Positions 1 through 9,282 of a DNA stretch of 64,000 nucleotides are shown here, one piece after another (within the stretch, counting starts at the first letter, position 1; each line of letters opens with the position of its first letter). Made by a program: the position numbers and the translations under genes. The DNA comes from Evernia prunastri (Eukaryota; Ascomycota; Lecanoromycetes; Lecanorales; Parmeliaceae), in NCBI GenBank assembly GCA_003184365.1, contig NKYR01000105.1:1-64000 (forward strand), in the 5' to 3' direction. Below the pieces are notes generated by a model, which had not been told where the DNA came from, ran no database searches, and worked only from the letters and a program-made list of their open reading frames with translations.

Positions 1-2546
1 CAATTGTTAAAGGCAATTTGACTAGCCCTATGGAGTGCTGGACCGGAATCAAGCCATCCATAGATCATTTGCGTGTATGGGGTTGCAAGTGCTATTCTCC
101 CGTCGACACAAAGTCATTGCCTAGTGGGAGTAGGACCGATAAGCTCGTCTACAGAGGCAGACCTGGCGTCTTCATGGGGTACGACGAGAATACCACAACC
201 CAATATCAAATATGGGCTCCGGACCGTCAAGACATTATCAACCATCACAAAGTGACCTTTTCAGAGCATGAAACCTGGGGGAGCGAGCCTCTCAATTTGA
301 AGGTAGCTACACTCAACGTACTACCCGAAAGACGGCCTGTTGGTAGACCTCGCAAGGCTGCAGCCGTCACTTCTGGACCCATGGTTGTTGGCCCAATTGT
401 TGGCCCAACTGCTGAATCAACTCCTGTTGAGTCAACTCCGATCAATACTCAGAACTGGCAGGCACCCACCGTCGAGTCACAAGGCTCTCAAGAAGACCCC
501 GAAGATCAATACGTTGACGATGCGGATGACACTACCGAAGTCAACGAAATGACCGCTGAATCAACTGTTCAGACACGAGCCAAGCTGGCAGCACTCACGC
601 CGCCACCGAAGATGACAAAGCAGTTCCTGCACGTCGCTATACCGAAACGTAAGCGGGAGAATTCCACGGACGAAGAGGAACGTGATGAACATTGAGACAA
701 GATTGCTCGGGCAATGCTTGCTCTATTCGCTCAAGACTTGGACACGGAGAGCGATGAATGGGCTTTAGCAGCTGTGTCGGACAAAGCCAATAAGCGATTC
801 GTTGATCGCCTTGTGATACCAGTGCCGGAGAGCTATGAGGAGGCCGTCAATGACCCTATATGGGGGAAGCTATGGCTCGAGGCCATTCAGGCCGAACTCA
901 CTGCACTGATAGCCAATGGTACCTGGGACGTAGTCGTACCAAGCAACGCCAACATAATCACCAGCAAGTGGGTGTTCAAAGCCAAAATGCACATAGACGG
1001 CACATTGGAAAAGCTCAAGGCTAGACTTGTTGCCAGAGGCTTCTCGCAAATGTATGGCATTGACTTCTCAGATACGTTCGCCCCTACTGTGAAATTCGAT
1101 ACACTTCGTCTGTTTCTGGTCCTAGTTGCTTTGGGAATCTGGAATGCCATCAAGTCGACGTCAATAATGCCTTCACCGAGTCATTCCTCAATGAGGTAAT
1201 CTACATGAACGCTCCGCCTGGAGTTGATTTGCCTCCCGGCCAATGCCTACTCATTCGTCGGAGTCTTTATGGCCTAAAGCAAGCAGCTCGGAATTGGCAT
1301 AAGCGTTGCATCAAAGAGCTTGTTAAGCTAGGCTTCGAGCAATGCGCAGCCGATCCATGTATGCTGCGTCACAAGGAGAAGGGCATTATCCTACTTGTAT
1401 ACGTCGATGACATATGCGTTGCCGCTAAGACTCTCCAACAAGTGCAATGGTTCAAGGACGAATTCAGTAAGGTATTCAAGGTCAAGGACTTGGGGGAGAT
1501 GAAGAGAATCCTTGGTATTAGAATCACTCGAGACCGCAAGAAGCGTACGCTTCGTATGGATCAGACTCACTACTTAAGCGAAATGCTGGACGAACTGCAT
1601 ATGAGCGCGGATAAACATCATCCTACAACGTTGCCCATGAATGGCTATGAAGCACTCCGTCCGTCAGGCCCCGAAGACAAACGTATTGACTCAAAGCGGT
1701 ATCAGCACAAAATCGGGAAGCTTATGTATGCTGCCATGCATACTCGTCCAGACATCTGTTTCCCTCTTGGACGACTTAGTCAATATCTTAGTGATCCCGC
1801 TGAACATCATGGATCAGCCTTGAAGACATTACTTCGGTACATTCGGTCCACCATTGAGTACGGCATTACGTATGGGGGAGTTGAATTCAGTGGGAGCTTC
1901 CTGCCCTATCTACAGGCCTTTTCGGACTCAGACTACGCCGCAGACAAATTGAATAGGAAGTCGATTCTCGGATAGGTCTATATGTTCGCCGGAGGTCCGA
2001 TTGCATGGATGAGTCGCAAGCAGAAGTCAGTAGCTACTTCCACCACTGAGGCCGAATATATGGCTCTTTCCATATGCGCCAAGGAAGGTTTATGGATGGC
2101 TCAGTTGCTCAGAGACCTAGGCTTCGAAAAATATCTCGGAACTGAGCTAGGTCAAGTGGCAATTGCAGAGAACGTCAAGCACGAGGTCAGCTCACTGTTA
2201 GCCACTCAGCTAAAAAAGCTGGCCCCGAGGGTGTCTGCGCTTGACAGCCCAGACACCCTATTTGGGTCCAAATCTAACACTCACCTATGCACGAGGTCAG
2301 TTCACCTATGCAGATCTTCGGCGACAATCAAGCGGCCAATCTCCTTGTCAAGGATGCTCACATAAGCGAGAGATCGAAGCACATCGATGTTGCCTATCAC
2401 CACGTCAGAGACCTGTACAATAAGAACCTCATTCAACTGGATTACATACCCACGGAGGACATGGTTGCTGACGGCCTTACCAAGCCGTTGTTGGGGGACA
2501 AGTTCAAGGGCTTCGTGAAGCAGTTGGGGCTACAGAGACTGAAGGT
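1..2546 (+). pseudogene. Copia pol, copy 1 (integrase end, RT, RNase H), broken
   Basis: The reading frame is open at the left edge and begins in the C-terminal part of integrase (about 3-300), followed by a linker. An in-frame TGA at 693-695 breaks it and the same frame resumes. RT starts near 830 (an SKWVFKAK-type motif), shifts frame near 1139-1150, and continues with the SLYGLKQAARNWH motif and the catalytic YVDD near 1400. A TAG at 1973-1975 interrupts RNase H; the second copy reads TAC at the same place. RNase H motifs SDSDYAAD and STTEAEYMAL are visible. An 84-bp insertion at 2196 destroys the frame again. The product cannot be made as one chain, so this is a dead copy. Confidence 0.88.
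2196..2279. mobile_element. 84-bp TG...CA insertion with 5-bp target duplication inside Copia RNase H
   Basis: Copy 1 of the Copia pol has 84 extra bases relative to copy 2. The insert starts TGTTAG and ends CTAACA (6-bp terminal inverted repeat) and is flanked on both sides by CTCAC (2191-2195 and 2280-2284). The second Copia copy has a single CTCAC at the equivalent place (about 2995-2999), which is a perfect empty site. Inside, GGGTGTCTG and CAGACACCC form a 9-bp stem with a 12-base loop. Ends and duplication length fit an integrase-mobilised LTR-type element, but 84 bp is very short for a solo LTR. A miniature inverted-repeat element is the alternative. Confidence 0.85.
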
Positions 2547-2547
2547 N

Positions 2548-3272
2548 GTCCAGACATCTGTTTCCCTCTTGGACGACTTAGTCAATATCTTAGTGATCCC
2601 GCTGAACATCATGGATCAGCCTTGAAGACATTACTTCGGTACATTCGGTCCACCATTGAGTACGGCATTACGTATGGGGGAGTTGAATTCAGTGGGAGCT
2701 TCCTGCCCTATCTACAGGCCTTTTCGGACTCAGACTACGCCGCAGACAAATTGAATAGGAAGTCGATTCTCGGATACGTCTATATGTTCGCCGGAGGTCC
2801 GATTGCATGGATGAGTCGCAAGCAGAAGTCAGTAGCTACTTCCACCACTGAGGCCGAATATATGGCTCTTTCCACATGCGCCAAGGAAGGTTTATGGATG
2901 GCTCAGTTGCTCAGAGACCTAGGCTTCGAAAAATATCTCGGAACTGAGCTAGGTCAAGTGGCAATTGCAGAGAACGTCAAGCACGAGGTCAGCTCACCTA
3001 TGCACGAGGTCAGTTCACCTATGCAGATCTTCGGCGACAATCAAGCGGCCAATCTCCTTGTCAAGGATGCTCACATAAGCGAGAGATCGAAGCACATCGA
3101 TGTTGCCTATCACCACGTCAGAGACCTGTACAATAAGAACCTCATTCAACTGGATTACATACCCACGGAGGACATGGTTGCTGACGGCCTTACCAAGCCG
3201 TTGTTGGGGGACAAGTTCAAGGGCTTCGTGAAGCAGTTGGGGCTACAGAGACTGAAGGTAAGTGGGAGCTGA
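2548..3272 (+). pseudogene. Copia pol, copy 2 (RT end and RNase H)
   Basis: This piece starts right after the N at 2547 and repeats the end of RT and all of RNase H, without the TAG and without the 84-bp insertion found in copy 1. The frame is open from 2622 to the TGA at 3270-3272. Motifs SDSDYAAD, STTEAEYMAL, DNQAANLLV and SKHIDVAYHH are in the order seen in Copia RNase H. It cannot be functional alone, since most of RT and all upstream domains are missing on this side of the join. It may be the true continuation of copy 1 if the N marks a wrong join. Confidence 0.85.
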
Positions 3273-3338
3273 CTAGTCAATGGTAGACAATAGAAGAAGG
3301 ACAAAGGTGTAGTGGGCCTCGTCGCCACCGAGTGGGAG

Positions 3339-3773
3339 TATTGAAATATGCGGTAGAACAGAGGCCCGGACGCTGATTGGTTGGCCAACCGAGGCTTGGC
3401 AGAGGCCACCTACCTAATGCCTCCATGTTGGCCCACATACTTGTAAGGGCCATGAGGTCTCTAGGCATGAGGCGGCCTGTCAGAAGTCCAGGAATCCAAC
3501 ATACATCTAGGCCAGATCCGGGAGACTATCCCTCTGGTGCAGCTGTGCGGCTATAGCAGTCGCATAGTAAGTTTGCTTGGCATGGGGGTGCACTCTCCCC
3601 TGCTAAATATGCTGCCTCTGAGGATTCCCACTTGGGTTCCTCAGGATTCAGTCTATCTAGTAACCAATGTACGAGTTGCTCAGTCACGCATGCCTAGACC
3701 CCGTTACAATACTTACTTCTGTACGTTACCTACTATCAATGCTATTGACAGTAACATCGTTCCTGTTTCAACA
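3339..3773 (+). repeat. Copia 3' LTR, interrupted by a solo LTR
   Basis: Just after the purine tract the sequence reads TATTGAAA, and the far end at 3766-3773 reads TTTCAACA. With one G-to-A change at the second base (TGTTGAAA expected), these make an 8-bp inverted terminal repeat of the usual TG...CA type. Subtracting the nested solo LTR and its duplicated target (272 bp) leaves about 163 bp, a reasonable Copia LTR size. No second copy of this LTR is in the window, so the borders are inferred from the terminal repeat only. Confidence 0.6.
3442..3708 (+). mobile_element. Solo LTR (267 bp, TGTAA...TTACA), target duplication ATACT
   Basis: The element starts TGTAAGGGCC and ends CCGTTACA, and ATACT lies directly on both sides (3437-3441 and 3709-3713). 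A second copy with the same ends lies at 5721-6153 with a different 5-bp duplication, which fixes the borders. It sits inside the Copia 3' LTR. No internal region with these LTRs is in the window, so the family cannot be named. Confidence 0.88.
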
Positions 3774-3869
3774 ATTTAGTAGATTTCTTTAATATTTTAA
3801 AAATAATAAGACTTGAAGAGAGTAGAAATAGCTTATTTTAATGTTAAAAAGTATAAAAAGAATGAAATT

Positions 3870-6420
3870 ATTAGTACTTACTCCGCTGGTCTCTCGAAAT
3901 CGATTTTTGAGACTGAAAAGCTCTCCGGATCGTTCTAAAATTCCTCGGGCGTAGACTACCTCTGCGGTATACGAATTGTGGGTCGCCTGAAGATCAATGG
4001 TGTTATCGGTATAGTCGTCATCATTTTTGGGATCTGAATGTGTCTCTTCGTCGAGTTGAAATCAATGATTTTTGCTAAGATATCGACGAGAGATTCCAAT
4101 TGCAATATGACGATATTGACTTTGATTAATGGCGATCCCTAGCCCTAATAGAGTCTCTCGACGAAAAATTATTCGAAATTGATCAGAGGTAATGGTTTTG
4201 GATCGTCGAGATCTTCCGGAGTATTTTTCGAAGAGATACTCTGATGACTCTCTCTGAAGAACACTCCAACCTGTCAGAACCGTGCCCAGAGTCAAGTCTA
4301 ATGGGGGTAAATTGAATAAGACAACTAGATAAAGAGCGAATATGTACACAGGAGAAGAGCGCTTAAATACTAGGAAGAATTCCCGCTAGCCTATGTGATA
4401 ATGAGAATGTGTCAATGACCAATAAATACTCTATGTGCCTGACACATAGCCATAAACACTCCCTTTGTACCTGACAGCTAGGGTACGTCCGTAACACAAC
4501 CGAGAACATTTTGAAATGGAAGTATTAGCCATTGATAATAAACTAATAACTCACCAATTTCACGAGGTAGATATCGATGAATGATTTTGGTGGATCCCGA
4601 AATAGCTAGGCCTTTGTGATAGTATGTGACGAAACATATTAAGCCGTCTTCGAAGAATACATTTCGGGTACCAGAATTTGAAGAATTGGAGAGTCGAATA
4701 CTTATTAGTTCAGAGAAACGCGGTGGTGCACCGCCGGTGATCTCCGCAAGAACAGTGAGTTTTTCGAGAAATTTATAAATAATCCCCAGATATTTATCGA
4801 GTTGTTTGACATTCTACTGACCATCGGACTTTCGAAATCGATTTTTGAGTATATCGTTGATCATAATTCGGTCATTCAACCACCGAGTCCAATCGGCTAC
4901 CTGCATACTCGTTTGAATGTTATTTAGAAAATTAACACCTAGCGAAGAATCCAACGGATTGTCGTATATTGAAGACCATAGAATTTCGGGAATTTTTTGA
5001 TTCGAATGAGTCGATATATTGTCGAATAAGAGCTCCTCGAATAGTATAGCTCGGGTAGAGGCTATAAGACCATAAACGAATCCTCGAAAATCCGAAACGG
5101 AGAACGAAATGTTTCCATAGGATATCGTCTCATTGTTCCAATCAATTTGACCAGTCGTAGTCGTATTTCGAGCAATATTCATACCATAGGCCCGTAGCCC
5201 TAATAGCCAATCGATAGGAGTGTGGGTATCTCGTATCATAAATTCGTTGACCATAGATTTAACTCGATCAAGTGGTCTATCGATCGAATTTGACTTCGAG
5301 GTATTCGAGACATGTGAATCGTCTAAATCGATATCGATTTCTTCGTAGGGCGTAGTCGTTCCTTCATAGCAAAATCGGAGAACGAAAAATCGACTAACTT
5401 TCAAAATAGCAGACAATATCGACGGATAGCTCTCAGGTCCATGAAAACCAGTTTGTTTGACACCCGAAACGGCTAGTACAATGACTAGTGGACAATTGAT
5501 TTCATCGGTCTCGATTGGCTCGTTGATCAAAGATAGACAGAAATCTAGAAGAGATTTTAGAATCTTATCCAGTGAAAATATTTTCGTTGATTGTCGATTG
5601 GATATTCGAGTATTCTGAGGATCATTTAGATCAATTTCATCGTCCGAAAGATCTATATCGTCAGGGGAAGATTGGTGGGTCTTGGTGTTAGAGGAGAGAT
5701 TTTGTAGAATAGTCGTTTTCTGTAAGGGCCATGAGGTCTCTAGGCATGAGGCGGCCTTTAGAAGTCCAGGAATCCAACATACATCTAGGCCAGATCCGGG
5801 AGACTATCCCTCTGTTGCAGTTGTGCGGCTATAGCAGTCGCATAGTAAGTTTGCTTAGCATGGGGGTGCACTCTCCCCTGCTAAATATGCTGCCTCTGAG
5901 GATTCCCACTTGGGTTTCTCAGGATTCAGTCTATCTAGTAACAAATGNCATCTAGGCCAGATCCGGGAGACTATCCCTCTGGTGCAGCTGTGCGGCTATA
6001 GCAGTCGCATAGTAAGTTTGCTTAGCATGGGGGTGCACTCTCCCCTGCTAAATATGCTGCCTCTGAGGATTCCCACTTGGGTTCCTCAGGATTCAGTCTA
6101 TCTAGTAACCAATATACGAGTTGCTCAGTCACGCATGCCTAGACCCCGTTACATTTTCTTTTCAAAGTCTTCCCAAGTGGAAAATCCTTCGAGGTAGGTG
6201 ATAAGTCGGTTATATGTCTTCTTCTGAGTCGTATTGAAGATATATTGAGGTCGTAGGTCGATATCGTTCTGCGTACGAACGAAAAAAGCGAGGATTTGTC
6301 TCCAGGGACGACTGTATTCTCGAATTCGACGGGGATCTTAATACGCTCGAAAGGGTCTAGCTCGGGACTGATTTTTTTCGGTTCGAACAATCTCAAAACG
6401 TCCGAAAATTCCTACGATCT
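3870..6420 (-). pseudogene. Remnant of a telomere-linked-helicase-type protein (N-terminal, non-helicase half)
   Basis: On the minus strand, pieces in the right order match my memory of the region ahead of the helicase domain in fungal telomere-linked RecQ-type proteins. From N to C: an FVRRTISTYDL stretch (about 6390-6160), KVSRFFVLRFCYEGTT and FRGFVYGLIAS (5530-4814), LTGG/HRYLPREIGELLVYY-like segments (about 4800-4510), then RRSKTITSDQF and YRHIAIGISRRYL (4349-4062), ending near an ATHNSYTAEVVYARGI segment (about 3960-4010). The longest open stretch is 238 codons (4814-5530). Stops and frame changes separate the pieces, and a solo LTR (5721-6153) cuts the gene. No helicase motifs are present; the downstream side is replaced by the Copia element. 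Family assignment rests on recall. Confidence 0.7.
5721..6153 (+). mobile_element. Second solo LTR of the TGTAA...TTACA family, target duplication TTTTC
   Basis: It begins TGTAAGGGCC, ends CCGTTACA, and is flanked by TTTTC at 5716-5720 and 6154-6158. An N at 5948 splits it. The part after the N repeats the middle of the part before it, so the true length is probably close to the 267 bp of the copy at 3442. It interrupts the helicase-type remnant on the other strand. Confidence 0.88.
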
Positions 6421-6439
6421 GAAGGATTTGTTGACTAGC

Positions 6440-7408
6440 TGTCATAGTTCTAGCTTAGCCCAGTAAGCCCCGGAGCTTGAAAGCCTCCGAGGCTTGCCCT
6501 AATTGGGAAATGAGATCTTGGCGCGAAGAAGACTTCATAGGTTTCCCTTCCTACTTCGTGATTCTTCTTCTTCTTCGCGCAATATGTACTTAATCACCTT
6601 ACATATATAGTTAGTATATATGCCTATTTCTCACCTGTGTCACTATATTGCGCCGGCACATATATACCTCGGTACTACCTATGATTCCGTCTTCGAGTGC
6701 AGCAACTCCTGCTGAGCCCCCTGGGTACCGAGACGCCCTCGTCAATCAAGATGTTTTCATGCGAGCAATTGAAAGCGACCCCGACCACTGGCTTCCTTAC
6801 CTACGGAACCAGTCCCAACAATACCAGAATCTCGTATACGAAGCCAGTTCGTTCGAAGATCTGAACTCACAGCTCCAGCAATCCCAAGCCACGGTCCAGG
6901 AGCTGAACCGTCAAATCGAAGCAGCTAACACTGCTCGAGACCAAGCCTGCAACGCCTTACGACAGGCCCAAGCCCAGAGCCCAAGTCAACTCACCCCAGT
7001 GACATCCGCGCCGTCACCCCAGCTTCCCTCACCTGCTCCTAACCCAGCTCCCCGTCTATCCGCCTGTTGGAATGCTGAAACCTACCTTCCCCGCAATGTA
7101 CGCTACCGCCACATTGGGCTAGCGCGAGAAATCTCTGCACCGTACATAGGCTGTAGAGCACCTACCATAGTACATTATCAACTACATACTTCTTACACTA
7201 TGTGCATACATTCCCATATGACAAAGCCGCCAAGCACCCTGATCCCGATAAATACGACGGGACCGGTGGTCAAGTAAGACTACAAACCTTCGTCAACCAA
7301 TGCAAGCTGAAGCTTGCTGTCAATGGAGATCATTTTGAAAGAGGAGGAACTCGCTCTCCGGAGCAAAACAAATTGGCGTCTATAGCCTCACGTCTGGAAG
7401 GCAAGGCT
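6440..7408 (+). mobile_element. Gypsy element piece A: 5' LTR and gag start, interrupted
   Basis: It begins TGTCATAGTTCTAGC, the same sequence that ends (as reverse complement) the minus-strand copies at 13284 and 13994. The LTR spans about 6440-6642; its 3' border is uncertain. The gag ATG is at 6681 (MIPSSS...). A 162-bp insertion at 7065 breaks gag after about 128 codons, the gag sequence resumes at 7227, and the piece ends at the N at 7409. Apart from the insertion it is almost identical to the gag at 8053. Confidence 0.85.
7065..7226. mobile_element. 162-bp insertion in gag with CCGCC duplication
   Basis: Compared with the intact gag copy (8053 onward), 162 bases are inserted and CCGCC is present on both sides (7060-7064 and 7227-7231) but once in the empty copy. 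The insert starts TGTTGGAATG, as many Copia LTRs do, but ends ACAAAG rather than CA. It may be a solo LTR with an eroded end, or another small element. Its size is close to the inferred native Copia LTR at 3339, but I see no clear sequence match. Confidence 0.75.
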
Positions 7409-7409
7409 N

Positions 7410-7816
7410 GGATTCAAATCTACTGGTATGTCTCTCTAGTGGGCTAGTCAGCCTGTTTTTCCTTGGCTTCCTCTTGGATTTCCACCGCTCCATGCGAGGC
7501 TTAATGATATCATGATAGGAAGGGCTTGTTACAATCCTTAGCACCGCCTCAGAGGTTAGCTTCTCTAGCTGCTGTTTGACCGGTAGGATATGTGCCTCTA
7601 TGTCTAGGGCTGGTGTTGATGTGGCCTTGAATGCCCCTGTGATTCTTCTGGCCGCAAGCGATTGGATTCTTTGCAATGNCCTCGACGGACTGTGTGGCAT
7701 TAAGGTGGAGGGACGGGCCTAAGCCGTCTCTCTGCTTTCTGCTGAGGTGGATCAGCTGATATTTCTTGGGATCGAACTCCGAGCCGTGGCGTTTGGCCCA
7801 TGGTAAGCAGACTTCG
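7410..7816 (-). pseudogene. LINE (Tad/I-type non-LTR retrotransposon) reverse transcriptase fragments
   Basis: On the minus strand two pieces separated by the N at 7679 read like the C-terminal part of a fungal non-LTR reverse transcriptase. The upstream piece (about 7816-7680) has a WAKRHGSEFDPKKYQLIH motif. The downstream piece (about 7678-7410) has LQRIQSLAARRITGAFKATS and ALDIEAHILPV. Both belong to the region between the RT core and the RNase H/linker. The intervening sequence is missing, so the pieces may not be truly adjacent. They lie between two Gypsy pieces, probably through joining of small contigs. Confidence 0.7.
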
Positions 7817-8052
7817 TCATTCTAGCTTAGCCCAGTAAGCCCCAGAGCTTGAAAGCCTCCGAGGCTTGCCCTAATTGGGAAATGAGATCTTGGCGCGAAG
7901 AAGACTTCATAGGTTTCCCTTCCTACTTCGTGATTCTTCTTCTTCTTCGCGCAATATGTACTTAATCACCTTACATATATAGTTAGTATATATGCCTATT
8001 TCTCACCTGTGTCACTATATTGCGCCGGCACATATATACCTCGGTACTACCT
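7817..8052 (+). repeat. Gypsy LTR/leader, second plus-strand copy
   Basis: It matches the LTR and leader at about 6440-6680 but its first bases are altered (CGTCATTCTAGC instead of TGTCATAGTTCTAGC). The leader carries a repeated TTCTTCTTC tract and an AT-rich block (ACATATATAG...) before the gag start. Confidence 0.75.
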
Positions 8053-9282
8053 ATGATTCCGTCTTCGAGTGCAGCAACTCCTGCTGAGCCCCCTGGGTAC
8101 CGAGACGCCCTCGTCAATCAAGATGTTTTCATGCGAGCAATTGAAAGCGACCCCGACCACTGGCTTCCTTACCTACGGAACCAGTCCCAACAATACCAGA
8201 ATCTCGTATACGAAGCCAGTTCGTTCGAAGATCTGAACTCACAGCTCCAGCAATCCCAAGCCACGGTCCAGGAGCTGAACCGTCAAATCGAAGCAGCTAA
8301 CACTGCTCGAGACCAAGCCTGCAACGCCTTACGACAGGCCCAAGCCCAGAGCCCAAGTCAACTCACCCCAGTGACATCCGCGCCGTCACCCCAGCTTCCC
8401 TCACCTGCTCCTAACCCAGCTCCCCGTCTATCCGCCAAGCACCCTGATCCCGATAAATACGACGGGACCGGTGGTCAAGTAAGACTACAAACCTTCGTCA
8501 ACCAATGCAAGCTGAAGCTTGCTGTCAATGGAGATCATTTTGAAAGAGGAGGAACTCGCTCTCCGGAGCAAAACAAATTGGCGTCTATAGCCTCACGTCT
8601 GGAAGGCAAGGCTGCCTCCAGGATCGACCCTCTTATCAAGGAGGATGGGTTGATTGAAATAGAAAGTGTCCCCGCTATGTTCAAGACCTTGCAAGTGGAG
8701 TTTGGTAACGTCTTTACCAAACGCGCTGCATTTAGCGACCTGCTCCAGCTGCAGCATCAAGACGGAGAAGATTTCGAAGCCTTCTTCTCCGAATTCCAGA
8801 CCTTAGCGGCACACGCCGGTGTCGTCGAATCAGGCTTGCGCTCAATGCTTGAGAACAAGCTTAATGGGAAGCTTACTCGGCTCCTTTCTTACCAAGCTTC
8901 TATACCGGAAGAGTATGAAGAATTTGTGAGAGTTGCTCAAGTTCTTGCCTACCAAGACAAGCAGGCCCAGAAGGCCAACAAACAGTCAATCAAGCCCGGA
9001 TCGACTTCATCCGGATCTCGCGCTGCTACCCAGTCAGTAGCCCCCCGAACCACCGTCAGTATCACGACCCCTGCCCCCAGCACAGCTACCGGCACTTACG
9101 CTGGCCCTATGGACCTTTCGGCGGGAAGCCGAAAGCTCACCGACGCCGAGAGGAAACGCCGCCACGACCTAGGCCTCTGCCACTACTGTGGGAAAGAGGG
9201 TCACATCGCTAGGTCTTGCCCGGAGAGGCGCATTCGTATTCATGAAGTAGACGTGGCTGCTGGAGAGCAGGAAAACGTCTAG
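8053..9282 (+). CDS. Gypsy gag protein (intact, 409 aa)
   Basis: This is the structural protein of the Gypsy element, expected to form the particle that packages element RNA. The start is the ATG at 8053; the open frame extends a little further upstream without another ATG. The N-terminal part has a coiled-coil-like Gln-rich segment (about residues 55-105), followed by a Pro/Ser-rich linker, the gag core, and a CCHC zinc knuckle near the end (C-HY-C-GKEGH-IARS-C). It ends with a TAG at 9280-9282. Further copies at 6681, 12311-13043 (minus) and 13286-13755 (minus) are nearly identical, which suggests recent activity. Immediately after the stop the sequence switches to the minus-strand pol, so no downstream pol is linked in cis here. 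Confidence 0.92.
   Translation: MIPSSSAATPAEPPGYRDALVNQDVFMRAIESDPDHWLPYLRNQSQQYQNLVYEASSFEDLNSQLQQSQATVQELNRQIEAANTARDQACNALRQAQAQSPSQLTPVTSAPSPQLPSPAPNPAPRLSAKHPDPDKYDGTGGQVRLQTFVNQCKLKLAVNGDHFERGGTRSPEQNKLASIASRLEGKAASRIDPLIKEDGLIEIESVPAMFKTLQVEFGNVFTKRAAFSDLLQLQHQDGEDFEAFFSEFQTLAAHAGVVESGLRSMLENKLNGKLTRLLSYQASIPEEYEEFVRVAQVLAYQDKQAQKANKQSIKPGSTSSGSRAATQSVAPRTTVSITTPAPSTATGTYAGPMDLSAGSRKLTDAERKRRHDLGLCHYCGKEGHIARSCPERRIRIHEVDVAAGEQENV

Larger units (their letters stand above)
1..3773 (+). mobile_element. Copia (Pseudoviridae-type) LTR retrotransposon, 5'-truncated by the window and rearranged
   Basis: The order integrase end, reverse transcriptase, RNase H and 3' LTR is that of Copia elements. 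The element runs in from the left edge, so its 5' LTR, gag and most of integrase are not seen. A single N at 2547 joins two pieces: the sequence after it starts again at the point equivalent to about 1748 and repeats the RT end and RNase H. The two pieces are nearly identical, so this is either two copies or an assembly join. A purine-rich tract (GAGTGGGAG) just before 3339 fits a polypurine tract, and the 3' LTR follows it. Confidence 0.9.
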
